DNA of 64,000 nt from Paenibacillus sp. P25 (GCA_024704175.1 CP085629.1:1550001-1614000); one strand, 5' to 3'. Shown: positions 28,434 through 37,139, counted from the stretch's first letter. Numbers and translations are program-made. Notes: generated by a model from the sequence alone, not told the origin.

Positions 28434-29510
28434 ATGGGCTCTAATGAAAAAGTGCAAATCGGCGTCATCGGCGCCGGCAATATCGGCAACGTGCATATGA
28501 ACGAATTAAAACAAATCGACCAGTGCGTCCTCACGGCGGTGACCGACGTGTTCCCCGAGCTGGCGCATACCCGTGCGAGAGAGCATGGCATTCCGAAGGT
28601 ACACGACAATTACAAGGCGCTCTTGGCCGATCCCCATGTGGATGCTGTCGTGGTCGCGGTCCCTAACGAAATGCATGCGCCGATCGCGATCGAAGCGCTG
28701 GAAGCGGGCAAACACGTCCTGTTAGAGAAGCCGATGGCCTTCAATGCGGCTTCCGCCAAAGATATCGTTCGTGCTTTTCTGAAATCGAAACGCGTGCTGA
28801 TGATGGCGCATCAAATGCGCTGGGAGCCGCTCAATATGCAAGTAAAGGAACAGATCGAGAAGGGGGAGCTGGGCCGAATCTACAACGTGAAGACCGGCTG
28901 GATGCGGCGCAAAGGAATTCCGGGCTGGGGCACCTGGTTCACGCAGATGCATAAATCCGGAGGCGGCCCGCTCATCGATATCGGCGTTCATATGATCGAT
29001 TTGTCGCTTCACTTGATGGGCGGCCCGAAGCCGGTCTCCGTGTACGGCACGACCTATGCGGAATTCGGGCCGAAGAAGCGCGGCATTGGAACCTGGGGCA
29101 AGCCGGACTGGAACGGGCTCTTCGATGTTGAGGATTTGGCGACGGCCTTGATCAAAATGGATAACGGCAGCACGCTTTCCCTGGATGTAAGCTGGGCGGC
29201 CAACACGGATTTTAACGACAACCAGCCATACGTTTATTTGATGGGCTCGGAGGGCGGCGCCTCTCTGCGCGGAGGCAAGGGACGCTTTCATAAGGAAGTG
29301 TTCGACCGCACGGCGGATGTGGAATTGGTCATTCCTCCGGGGGACGAAGGCTCCCGCCGGCGCATGAGCCTGCATTTTATCGAATGCATCAAAGAAGGCA
29401 AAGAGCCGATCACTTCCGCGATGACCGGACTTACGAACAGCTTGATTCTGGAAGCCATTTACGAATCGTCCCGCACGGGTCAAGCCGTGACCCTGGACTG
29501 GAGCCTGTAA
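28434..29510 (+). CDS. Gfo/Idh/MocA-family oxidoreductase
   Basis: A 358-residue NAD(P)-dependent oxidoreductase. The Rossmann glycine motif is IGVIGAGNIGNVHM, and the conserved EKPMA cofactor motif is in HVLLEKPMAFN. The C-terminal alpha/beta substrate domain has GGGPLIDIGVHMIDL, the signature of sugar or polyol dehydrogenases of this family. Substrates range over inositols and sugars and cannot be chosen here. The gene is intact and is followed nine bases later by a TRIC-like channel, possibly in one transcript. Confidence 0.88.
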   Translation: MGSNEKVQIGVIGAGNIGNVHMNELKQIDQCVLTAVTDVFPELAHTRAREHGIPKVHDNYKALLADPHVDAVVVAVPNEMHAPIAIEALEAGKHVLLEKPMAFNAASAKDIVRAFLKSKRVLMMAHQMRWEPLNMQVKEQIEKGELGRIYNVKTGWMRRKGIPGWGTWFTQMHKSGGGPLIDIGVHMIDLSLHLMGGPKPVSVYGTTYAEFGPKKRGIGTWGKPDWNGLFDVEDLATALIKMDNGSTLSLDVSWAANTDFNDNQPYVYLMGSEGGASLRGGKGRFHKEVFDRTADVELVIPPGDEGSRRRMSLHFIECIKEGKEPITSAMTGLTNSLILEAIYESSRTGQAVTLDWSL

Positions 29511-29519
29511 GCCGAACGC

Positions 29520-30152
29520 ATGGACTCATTATTGGAACTGAATTTGCAATTTTTCAGCATTATCGGGACGATTGCTTTTGCCGTGTCCGGCGCGGTAGTT
29601 GCCATGGAAGAAGAATACGACATTCTGGGTGTCTTCGTACTTGCTCTTGTCACCGCGTTCGGCGGCGGTGTCGTGCGCAACCTGCTGATCGGGATCCCGG
29701 TTACGACATTATGGGAGCAAGGCTTATATTTGAAAACGGCGGTGATCGCTGCATTCCTCGTGTTTATCGTGCCGGTGAGCTGGATCCGCCGCTGGAAGAC
29801 GTGGGAGGCGCTCTTCGATGCAGTCGGATTATCCGCCTTCTCGATCCAGGGAGCGCTGTATGCCACGCAAATGAAGGTGCCGCTCAGCGCCGTGATTGTG
29901 GCCGCCATGATGACGGGGATCGGCGGCGGGATTATCCGGGACGTACTGGCGGGAAGGAAGCCGCTGGTCCTCCGGGATGAAATCTATGCGGTCTGGGGCA
30001 TGCTGGCGGGGCTTACCGTCGGACTCGGCTGGGTATCGGGGACGTGGCCCCTGCTCCTGCTCTTCGCCGCGGTAGTGGCGCTTCGGATGCTTTCCGTCAC
30101 CTTCAAGTGGCGTCTGCCCCGCCGCGCGCTGAAGCTGCAGGACGATGCATGA
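29520..30152 (+). CDS. Trimeric intracellular cation channel (TRIC/UPF0126-like)
   Basis: A 210-residue membrane protein with seven predicted helices in two repeats of three plus one. Each repeat carries the TRIC/YicG hallmark of a glycine-rich helix with Arg: GGGVVRNLLIG at ~residue 50 and GGGIIRDVLAGRKP at ~residue 135. Bacterial members form cation- or glycine-conducting channels. ATG 29520 follows the oxidoreductase stop. A short basic cytoplasmic tail ends the protein. Confidence 0.85.
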   Translation: MDSLLELNLQFFSIIGTIAFAVSGAVVAMEEEYDILGVFVLALVTAFGGGVVRNLLIGIPVTTLWEQGLYLKTAVIAAFLVFIVPVSWIRRWKTWEALFDAVGLSAFSIQGALYATQMKVPLSAVIVAAMMTGIGGGIIRDVLAGRKPLVLRDEIYAVWGMLAGLTVGLGWVSGTWPLLLLFAAVVALRMLSVTFKWRLPRRALKLQDDA

Positions 30153-30212
30153 AGACACCGCCGTTCCATTGGGGCGGAATCCGTTTTTCCATAGAGTAAG
30201 GAGGCCGTAGGC

Positions 30213-30704
30213 ATGAGCGATTCATGGAAGGAAAGCAAGATCGTTTCTTCGCAGTCGCTTCAGGACCGGCTGGAATCGGTTCGTTCCTTAAGCAGCGATG
30301 AATACGAGCAGTATGAGATTGCCAAAGACCGGGAGACCGGCGAGCATTACCTCCATTATGCGTATCTTCACCGCAATTTTGCCGCAGTAGGCCCCGGGGC
30401 CGGAGAAGCGGAGGTATTTCACCATCTGATGCCGCTGGACAGCGATGAGGTGCTCGGGCCGCTGTTTAACGATGAGCCTTATCAGTACCCTCAGCATTGG
30501 ACGAAGCCATTTCTGCGGAACGGCCCGGAAGGGGATTATGTCTGGTTCGATCCGTCTTACGCCGAAGACCAGGAAGCGGATGAAGCCTTGGCGAACACGA
30601 TCGCCGAGGAGCTGGCCCGTTTCCGCGAAGCGGGAGATTTATCCGAAGAGGCGGTCCGCAAATTGCTCGAGAAGATTGACAGGAGCAAGGAGAAGGATTC
30701 ATAA
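30213..30704 (+). CDS. Conserved acidic hypothetical protein
   Basis: A 163-residue soluble, strongly acidic protein beginning MSDSWKESKIV. It has a Tyr/His-rich mid-part (DRETGEHYLHYAYLH, EVFHHLMPLDSDEVL) and ends in a charged helix with EEAVRKLLEKIDRSKEKDS. No signal peptide, membrane helix or known domain was recognised. AAGGAGG stands before the ATG at 30213. A clear terminator at 30736-30769 shows it ends its transcript. The function is unknown. Confidence 0.7.
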   Translation: MSDSWKESKIVSSQSLQDRLESVRSLSSDEYEQYEIAKDRETGEHYLHYAYLHRNFAAVGPGAGEAEVFHHLMPLDSDEVLGPLFNDEPYQYPQHWTKPFLRNGPEGDYVWFDPSYAEDQEADEALANTIAEELARFREAGDLSEEAVRKLLEKIDRSKEKDS

Positions 30705-30735
30705 TCCCTTCTCACCCGGGCAACCCGTTAATATG

Positions 30736-30769
30736 AGCCGTTCCGGCAAACGCCGGGACGGCTTCTTTT
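30736..30769 (+). terminator. Intrinsic terminator
   Basis: AGCCGTTCCGGC (30736-30747) pairs with GCCGGGACGGCT (30752-30763) around AAAC, with one G-T pair, and is followed by TCTTTTG. It closes the transcript of the gene ending at 30704. Confidence 0.85.
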
Positions 30770-30916
30770 GTTGGCCTAGGACATGATGTGAATGATCATA
30801 CGGTTTATAGCTCGGAGAATTGTTCTGCCGGACGGCGCATATTTTCCCTGCCGCGTATCATCCTAACGTTGAGACGATACCTAAGCAACGCCAGAATGCA
30901 GAAGGAGCGACTAGGG

Positions 30917-31651
30917 ATGATGCTTACGACTTGGTATAGAAAAGCGGCCTTGATCGGGATGGCCGGCGACCTGCTGCTGCTTGGGGCCTGCTCCGGAAAT
31001 AAGCCGGATCCCGGCCGGCCGGGCGGCGGAATGGAGGACTACCGGCAGGAGGCGCTGTACGACCGGGACTCCCGCAATAACGAAGACGCGTCTTTGGGGG
31101 TAAAGAAGCGCTGGACGGACGAGCAGAACCAGCGGACAGGCCCCGAATATGCAGGCCGCACCCAGCTTGACATGAGCAACCCCCATTTGGCCAAAACGAT
31201 GGCATTCGATCCCCGCATTGCGGAAAGAATCAAGCAGGTTCCCGGCGTGGAGCAGGCACAGGTGCTGATGACGGAAACGAATGCATATGTAGCCGTTGTG
31301 CTGAAAGGGCATTCCCCGGACGCGGAAGCGAATCCGGAGATGATGAAAAATCAGTTTACTCCAAAAGGGGGCTCCGGTCTGTTCGCATCCGATAAAGGGG
31401 CGACGCGGATCAATTGGACGGAGCCGGGAGGGCTGACGACAAGCCAGGCGGCCGCGATCTCAAGAATCGTCGGAGCCGCGGCGCCGACCAATATTCAGCG
31501 GGTTTACGCCTCGGCCAACCCGAATTTCGTGCAGCGGGTCCGTTTCTATGCGAAAGAGGAGCAGGAACGGGGAAATTTATCCGCGTATGTGAATGAATTC
31601 AACACCATGATTCAGCGCGTGTTCCCGCAGGATACCAATACCCGGAAGTAA
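30917..31651 (+). CDS. YhcN/YlaJ-family sporulation lipoprotein
   Basis: A 244-residue secreted lipoprotein. The signal peptide (KAALIGMAGDLLLLGACSGN) ends in a lipobox with Cys at ~residue 27. The mature part has a charged, Asn/Asp-rich stretch and a C-terminal region with RIAERIKQVPGVEQAQVLMTETNAYVAV, a YhcN/YlaJ-family motif. Such proteins are made in the forespore or bind the spore coat. ATG 30917 follows AAGGAGCGACTAGGG. The next gene lies on the other strand across a strong terminator. Confidence 0.85.
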   Translation: MMLTTWYRKAALIGMAGDLLLLGACSGNKPDPGRPGGGMEDYRQEALYDRDSRNNEDASLGVKKRWTDEQNQRTGPEYAGRTQLDMSNPHLAKTMAFDPRIAERIKQVPGVEQAQVLMTETNAYVAVVLKGHSPDAEANPEMMKNQFTPKGGSGLFASDKGATRINWTEPGGLTTSQAAAISRIVGAAAPTNIQRVYASANPNFVQRVRFYAKEEQERGNLSAYVNEFNTMIQRVFPQDTNTRK

Positions 31652-31727
31652 GTAAACCACGGTAATAAAATGGGGGCGGTATCGGCATAAGGCCGTTGCG
31701 CCGGCGAATCGCCGCTCCCGCCCCAAC

Positions 31728-31769
31728 AAAAAACTCCTTAGGCCTTGGTTAAGGCTTCAGGAGTTTTTT
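31728..31769. terminator. Bidirectional intrinsic terminator
   Basis: AAAAAACTCCT (31728-31738) pairs with AGGAGTTTTTT (31759-31769), with an inner GGCCTT/AAGGCT stem. It lies between the convergent lipoprotein gene and the response regulator and has A/T tracts on both sides. A second GC-rich hairpin, GGGGCGG with CCGCCCC-like arms, lies just upstream at 31671-31724. Confidence 0.9.
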
Positions 31770-31800
31770 GGTCGCCCGTGGGACAGTCAATCTGAAAACA

Positions 31801-32495
31801 TCAAATTTCGAATTTATAACCGACGCCCCATACCGTCTTGATATATTTCGGTTCCTTCGGGTCGGCCTCGATTTTTTCCGTAGATTGGTGATATGAACGT
31901 CCACGGAGCGTTCGGTTACGAACGAATCGATTCCGCGGATTTTGTTCAACAGCTCCTCACGGGAAAATACTTTGCCGGGATGGAGCCAGAAATTTTTCAT
32001 AATTTCAAATTCCGAGTACGTCGTTTCGACGGGCTGGTGATGTAAATAAATACAGCGCTTCTCCAAATCCAGCATGATATCTTTATCGCTCTCCGGAGCC
32101 GGGGACGTCTCCGCCGGCTTCCCGCCGCCCTGCATGGAGGAACGGCGCAAAAGCGCCGTAGTCCGGGCCGCCAGCTCCCGCATACTGAATGGCTTGCATA
32201 AATAATCGTCGGCCCCGTTCATCAAAGCGTTGACCCGTTCGGATACTTCATTCTTGGCGGAAACAATCATAATCGGTACGGAAGACACCGACCGAAAATG
32301 CTTGCACAGCTCCAAGCCGTTCGTATCCGGCAGCATCAAATCAAGGATGACGACGTCCGGCTCATGCTTCTGAAACATGATCTTACCCTGCTGACCGTCG
32401 GATGCGCAGAAAACGGAATAATCCTCTTCGCTCAAATAAATGGATATCATATCCGCGATACTTTGATCATCCTCAATCAGCAATACTTTAGACAT
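31801..32495 (-). CDS. OmpR/PhoB-family response regulator (C-terminal frameshift)
   Basis: A winged-helix response regulator, ~231 residues. The receiver shows IEDDQSIA, the phospho-Asp in VVILDLMLPDTNG, Ser in IVSAKNE and Lys in CKPFSM. The DNA-binding domain follows, with TYSEFEIMKNFWLHPGKVFSREELL and FVTERSVDVHITNLRKK. As written, the end is out of frame because an A run (six A on the coding strand near 31882) seems one A short. Adding one gives IEADPKEPKYIKTVWGVGYKFEI and a stop at 31801-31803. The start is ATG 32495. No cognate kinase is adjacent. Confidence 0.88.
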
Positions 32496-32730
32496 GAACC
32501 GCCACCCCAAATGTTAAAGAAATGTTAGGAAAATTCATCAATTATAAATCAAGTTCTGCTACTTTTTTAAAAGCTCTGGTTCATAATAGGGTTAACAAGC
32601 GATGTGATTATTTCCGATTTGAACCGGGTAATTATTACTGTAACGGAAATCCGGCTATTGCACAAGATGACTTTCGTCGGTCTTAAGTCCTAATTGTTCG
32701 CGATTAAGTACGGAGCGAGGTGAACCGACC

Positions 32731-32916
32731 ATGGGATCTAACGACAAACTGCAGCAGCAAATCCGGGGTTGTATCGACGATCTGAACGATTTGGTAACGG
32801 GACAAGGGTTTGCCTTGACCGATCCGGATGTCGTCAAGAAGAGTATGGAGCTGGACAAGCTGATTCTGCTCGCGATGGCCAGCCAAACCAGCCGGAAGCG
32901 GATGGCATACCACTGA
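32731..32916 (+). CDS. Spo0E-like aspartyl-phosphate phosphatase
   Basis: A 61-residue protein with the Spo0E-family signature: an N-terminal helix (LQQQIRGCIDDLNDL) and the SxxLD motif in KKSMELDKLI. Spo0E proteins dephosphorylate Spo0A and restrain entry into sporulation. The ATG at 32731 follows GGAGCGAGGTG. The gene faces away from the OmpR-type regulator, with a 235-base AT-rich intergenic region that should hold divergent promoters. A Cys-rich small ORF follows after 96 bases. Confidence 0.85.
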   Translation: MGSNDKLQQQIRGCIDDLNDLVTGQGFALTDPDVVKKSMELDKLILLAMASQTSRKRMAYH

Positions 32917-33012
32917 CACCTTCTCGCTGAGATGCGGATAGAATCCGGACTATGGAAGCATCCTAAAGCTGTACCGAGCCGCGGACACGACAGGTTATAG
33001 GAGGCAGGCAAG

Positions 33013-33174
33013 ATGAACAGCTGTTACAAAGTGCGTGCTTGCTGCAGCGCACCGGATTGCGATTATGCCGTACATAAGGATGTGCTACAGACGATCAATC
33101 ATGAATCGTCTTTTTCTTTTTCCATGATGCTGAATGAACTGAACGGCGGCTGGGTTGACGATGAAGTGCCCTAG
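33013..33174 (+). CDS. Small Cys-rich hypothetical protein
   Basis: A 53-residue ORF with an excellent ribosome binding site (ATAGGAGGC) 7-10 bases before ATG 33013. It reads MNSCYKVRACCSAPDCDYAVHK and ends GGWVDDEVP. The Cys pattern (C-x6-CC-x4-C) suggests metal binding or disulphides. A second frame starting at 33161 has CPRCGE. With a one-base shift near 33165 the two would form one ~77-residue protein with two Cys clusters. Given how common frameshifts are here, that is a real possibility. No family was recognised. Confidence 0.5.
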   Translation: MNSCYKVRACCSAPDCDYAVHKDVLQTINHESSFSFSMMLNELNGGWVDDEVP

Positions 33175-33238
33175 GTGCGGAGAGCTTTTATATTTTTACC
33201 CGGTGACCTGGATGAGCGAAGTGCTTTACTCCGAATAA
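33161..33238 (+). CDS. Zinc-ribbon-like mini-ORF (possible C-terminal part of the preceding gene)
   Basis: A 25-residue ORF, MKCPRCGELLYFYPVTWM..., overlapping the previous ORF by 14 bases. Its CPRCG knuckle is typical of zinc-ribbon tails. It has a weak ribosome binding site only, so it is more likely the shifted end of the upstream Cys-rich protein than an independent gene. Confidence 0.35.
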   Translation: MKCPRCGELLYFYPVTWMSEVLYSE

Positions 33239-33266
33239 CCCCCTCGAATCTTACCCTTTAGACAAT

Positions 33267-33560
33267 AAGAAAAACTCCTTATCGGAGTCTTTTCAAAGAT
33301 GCCAGACCTTCGGTTTGCGTAGCAAACCTGCTTCGTAAGCAGGAAGTTTTCTTGGTTCGTAAAGTTGCAGCAGGCTTTATCGCTTTAGCAAACTTAAAAA
33401 TTCTTTAATGTTAAGAAAAACTCCTTATCGGAGTCTTTTCAAAGATGCCAGACCTTCGGTTTGCGTAGCAAACCTGCTTCGTAAGCAGGAAGTTTTTCTT
33501 GGTTCGTAAAGTTACAGCAGGCTTTATCGCTTTAACGCACTTGTAACTTTCTGCATCGTT
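33267..33560. repeat. Two tandem copies of a ~146-bp structured repeat
   Basis: Copy 1 spans 33267-33412 and copy 2 spans 33413-33560. The first ~110 bases are nearly identical (one inserted T and one G-to-A), and the last ~35 diverge. Each copy holds an ACTCC/GGAGT hairpin (33274-33288 in copy 1), a GGTTTGC-gta-GCAAACC hairpin (33312-33328), and a CCTGCTT-cgt-AAGCAGG hairpin sharing its CC (33327-33343). A distal stem is AAGTTGC with GCAAACTT in copy 1 and AAAGTTACA with TGTAACTTT in copy 2. On the minus strand the first hairpin is followed by T residues, so each copy could end transcription downstream of hxlR. This fills the only gene-free stretch over 300 bases. Confidence 0.85.
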
Positions 33561-33582
33561 AAAAAAAGCGCAGGCCGGCTGT

Positions 33583-33897
33583 TCAGACCCACGCTTCGCC
33601 CCACTGCTGCACGGCTTCCATCACCGGCTGGAGCGCTTTGCCTTTTTCCGTCAGTTCATATTCGATGCGGACCGGGGTTTCGGGGTAGACATGCCGGGCG
33701 ATCAGCCCCGCAGCTTCCAGCTCCTTAAACCGTTCCGCAAGCATCCGGTCGCTCATGCCGGGTATCATTTCGGATATATCCTTAAATCGGCGGGGACCCT
33801 GAAGGAGCCCGCGTATAATTAAACCTGTCCAACGTTTCCCCAAAATTTCAAAAGCGGCCTCGAATTTGGGACACATTTGATGCGGATGCCCTTCCAT
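33583..33897 (-). CDS. HxlR-family transcriptional regulator
   Basis: A 104-residue winged-helix DNA-binding protein of the HxlR type. It starts MEGHPHQMCPKFEAAFEILGKRW, with the single N-terminal Cys typical of thiol-sensing YodB/HypR-like members. It continues with the recognition region GPRRFKDISEMIPGMSDRMLAERFKEL and ends in a basic wing (PVRIEYELTEKGKAL). ATG 33897 lies six bases after AGAGGTGAT. A divergent palindrome at 33968-33984 may be its own operator. No adjacent quinone or thiol-stress gene is seen as an obvious target. Confidence 0.88.
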   Translation of the reverse strand: MEGHPHQMCPKFEAAFEILGKRWTGLIIRGLLQGPRRFKDISEMIPGMSDRMLAERFKELEAAGLIARHVYPETPVRIEYELTEKGKALQPVMEAVQQWGEAWV

Positions 33898-33967
33898 AGC
33901 TATCACCTCTTCTGCTTTTATTTTAACATAAGATACTTGTTTTACGTAAGCTTTTTTGTTTCTATAT

Positions 33968-33984
33968 ACTTACAATTAGTAAGT
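33968..33984. promoter_or_regulatory. Palindromic operator, probably for the HxlR regulator
   Basis: ACTTAC-aatta-GTAAGT is a perfect 6-6 inverted repeat with a 5-base spacer, of the TACT...AGTA type bound by HxlR/YodB regulators. On the minus strand it sits between ACGACA and TATATA, promoter-like boxes 16 bases apart. A second palindrome, TTACGTAA, is at 33942-33949. Autoregulation of hxlR is the simplest reading. Confidence 0.6.
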
Positions 33985-34168
33985 TGTCGTGTTCTTTCAT
34001 TATATTCGTTGTGAGCTCCGGGTTCAAGTAAGCCGGGGAAGAATGTTTCTAATGACCTATCGCTTCGTTACCGGATACCGAATAGGAAGTTTCGGCTTGA
34101 AAAGTCGCGCAAAGTAAAGTATAACAGCCATAGACTCATAAAAATTTGGAGAGGAACGTCACCCCTGC

Positions 34169-35086
34169 ATGTATATGAATTATGACCATCCGGACGAGCA
34201 GGAGCTTGCCGGTCTGCTTCCCGGAGAGCTGGCGGAAGCCGTGATTACGCGCCGGCGCGCGAGACTGCTGGAGCTGGAGGAAGAAGCGCTGTCCCTGATC
34301 GGCGCCGGCGGGTATGTATCGCCGGAGGCCGATGCCTTGGCGGATGCCGCCCTGGCCCTGGCTCTCGGCAAGAACGTGCTGCTTCAGGGGCCGACCGGCT
34401 CGGGTAAGACGAAGCTGGCGGAGTCGCTGTCGCGCTTATTCGGCCAGCCGCTTCACGCCGTCAACTGCTCGGTCGATCTCGACGCCGAAGGGCTCGTCGG
34501 CTTCAAGACGCTTGCGCTTCGCGAGGGCAAGTCGGTGATCGATTTTATTCCCGGGCCGATCGTGAATGCCATGAAGAGGGGCCACTGGCTTTATATCGAC
34601 GAGGTGAACATGGCGAAGCCCGAAACGCCGCCGCTGATCAACGGCGTGCTGGACCACCGGAGGACGATCACCAATCCTTTTACCGGCGAGGTTGTGAGGG
34701 CCGCGGAGGGGTTCGGTGTGATCGCCGCCGTCAATATCGGGTATGTCGGCACCGTGCCGATGAATGAGGCATTGAAAAACCGCTTTGTGGTCGTCGAAGT
34801 GCCTTATCTGGAAGGTGCCAGGCTGCGTCAATTGCTGTATGATCAATCCCGGCTTAAGGATGGAGAGCAGCTGGACCGGTTCGTCCGGCTCTCGGCGGAC
34901 CTGCAGGAGCAAATCCGCTCCGGGCCGCTGGCGGAAGAAGCAGGATCGATCCGGGCGCCGCTGGATGCATGCGATCTGGCAGCGTTTATGGAGCCGCTTC
35001 GGGCGGTTCGGCGGGCGATCGCGGACAAGCTCGAGGATGAGCGGGAGCGGGCGCTTGTGACCCATCTGGCGGAGACGCTGTTTTGA
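34169..35086 (+). CDS. MoxR-like AAA ATPase
   Basis: A 305-residue AAA+ ATPase of the MoxR/CbbQ-NorQ group. Walker A is GPTGSGKTKLAE, the Walker B strand is WLYIDEVNMAKPE (DEVN), and a sensor-1-type Asn lies in IAAVNIGYVG. The arginine finger is likely in LKNRFVVVEVP. These ATPases act as chaperones that load or remodel VWA-domain partners and metal-enzyme assemblies. The next gene, 17 bases on, encodes just such a VWA protein, so the two form a standard MoxR-VWA pair. The frame is intact. Confidence 0.87.
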   Translation: MYMNYDHPDEQELAGLLPGELAEAVITRRRARLLELEEEALSLIGAGGYVSPEADALADAALALALGKNVLLQGPTGSGKTKLAESLSRLFGQPLHAVNCSVDLDAEGLVGFKTLALREGKSVIDFIPGPIVNAMKRGHWLYIDEVNMAKPETPPLINGVLDHRRTITNPFTGEVVRAAEGFGVIAAVNIGYVGTVPMNEALKNRFVVVEVPYLEGARLRQLLYDQSRLKDGEQLDRFVRLSADLQEQIRSGPLAEEAGSIRAPLDACDLAAFMEPLRAVRRAIADKLEDERERALVTHLAETLF

Positions 35087-35103
35087 CTGCGGTCCGCTAA
35101 AGC

Positions 35104-37104
35104 ATGAGAAGGGAAGGGAGGAAGGCGACTTTGCGCTTTCTGGAAAATGAAGTGGACTCCCTGCAGCGGATGCAGCTTACGGACCTGGCCAGGGCTTTCA
35201 GCGGCGACCCGGAGCTTAGGCTCGAGATATCTTATCTGTCGTATTATGATGCGGCGGCAAGAACGGCGGCCGTCAGTGCGTTCTGGAAGGATTACCCTCA
35301 ACCGGAGGCGATGGCCGGCATGAAAGCCGATCTGTACTTAAGGACTTACGGCAGTGCCTGGTACAGCGACGCACAGGACATAGCCGCTTTTCTGGCCTGG
35401 TCAGCGGATTCGTTTCGCTTCCCTGAGCTCGCGAGGCAGTTATTTGCCTTGGGAGAGGAGCACCGGCTGGAGGCGGTCTGTCTGCTGAGACGGCCCGGGA
35501 TGCGGCGGGCGTTTGCCGTAAGGAATCGCCGGTACGGTTCGTACTATGCCGCCAAGGCCGGGATGCACCGCGGCCGCAGGGAGGTCGCGGACGCGCCGCT
35601 CACCGCGCTGGCGGCTTACCGCTGCGTCTGTGCGGCAGGGGAAGACCGGCTGGCGGCGGTTTCGTTGCTGCGTGAGTGCTGCCGGGAGGCGGGAATGCCG
35701 GACGAAGCGGCCGAGAGGTCGCTGGACTTTCCGGACCGCATGCGGCGGCAAGAAACGACGGCGGAGGCAGCCCGCGAATGCAGGCAGGTCCTCCTTGCGG
35801 CTGTGCAGGCCCTGATTGCGGCAGGGGGGCCGACTGCAGAACGGTCTATTTTAACATCGCGGAAATGGCCGGCACTGCGGAGGCTTTCCCGCTTTCTTAC
35901 ATAGGCGAGCTTAAGCGGACTCGCAAGACGAAGCCGCAGGCGGCTCCGCAGGGAGAGCAGCCGGCGGAGCATCGCCCGAAGGCCGGGGAGCGGTCGCCGA
36001 CCTGGCACCGGGATACGGCGAAGCGGGAAGAAAGCCTGCTCCGCTTCGACCTGGAGCAGGGCGGCGCGACCGGCCGCATCAGCGACCATGTGCGGGAAGG
36101 CGACCCGGGCGACCAGGCGCTGGGCGTGGTGCAGGGCGCGTCGGGCGCCGCGGACCGCCAGGAGCCCGCCGGCGCCGATGAGCGACCGGAGCGGATCGAC
36201 AGCCCGGGAGGCGCTGCGGCGGGCGCTCATGCGCTTCCGCTGCACCGCAAGGTGCGGGCGGAGTGGCGCGAAGCGGCGCCGGCGGGCGGCGCGGAGGAGC
36301 TGGCGCGCTACCGCGCGCTCGTGCAGGAGGCCGCGCCGATGGCAAAACCGCTGCAGCGCACGATCCGGCTCACGCTGGAGCAGCGGCGGACGGCCCATCG
36401 CAGCGGTCTTCCCGCCGGCAGGCTCGGCCGCAAGCTGCACCAGGCGGCGTGGGAGCCGCTGCCCCGGCTGTTCGAGAAGAAGCGGGATCCGGACAGGCGG
36501 ACCGGATGCGGCCATCGCGTCGCTGATCGACTGCTCGGCTTCGATGTTCGACAAGATGGAGCAGGTGAAGCTGGGGGTTACGCTTTTTCATGAAACGCTG
36601 AAGACGCTGAGAGTACCGCATGAGATCATCGGCTTCTGGGAGGAGGCGGACCGCGTTACGCCCGAGTCGGTGCCGAATGTATTTCAGGTGATCGCGGACT
36701 TCGCAAGCTGCTTTCAGGAACGGACCGGACCGAAGATTCTGCGGCTGGAGCCGGAGCAGGACAACCGGGACGGCTATGCCATCCGGGTCATGACGGAGAG
36801 GCTCCAGCGCCGGACGGAGCGGCAGAAGGTGCTGATGATCTTCACGGACGGCGAGCCCTCCGCTTCGGAATATCACGAAGAAGGGATTGTCGATACGTCG
36901 GAGGCGGTGCTTCAGGCAAGGCGCCGGGGCGTCGATGTCATCAGCCTGTTCCTCGGCAGGGGCGATTCGGTCCGCGATACGGAAATCGTCGCCATGCGGA
37001 ACTTATACGGCCGCGGGTGTGTGCTGGTGCCGGACGTCGGCGGCTTGGGCGCAGGACTTGCACCGGTGTTGAAGCGGTCGCTGTTGAGGCGGCTGCAGAC
37101 CTAA
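35104..37104 (+). CDS. VWA-domain protein, CobT/NorD-like partner of MoxR (two frameshifts)
   Basis: A ~666-residue protein. The N-terminal ~250 residues are helical. A long, highly charged Ala/Arg/Gln-rich middle follows (roughly residues 255-450), and a C-terminal von Willebrand A domain starts near residue 475. There the MIDAS motif DCSASM is followed by [11 protein letters not shown], which carries the Thr-Asp that usually completes the MIDAS site. Shifts near 35860 and 36505 interrupt the frame, leaving the parts in three frames. It is the expected partner of the MoxR ATPase. The substrate of the pair is unknown. Confidence 0.78.
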
Positions 37105-37139
37105 TTTTCATAATCCAACACATTAGGGGAAAATGTACC

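Noticed and set aside
33267..33560. A known riboswitch (for example GEMM, SAM, T-box, purine)
   Set aside because: The conserved cores of these classes could not be found in either strand of the repeat.
35616..36554. A 312-codon minus-strand frame across the VWA linker
   Set aside because: A product of the low-complexity Ala/Arg coding text. No motif or start signal supports it.
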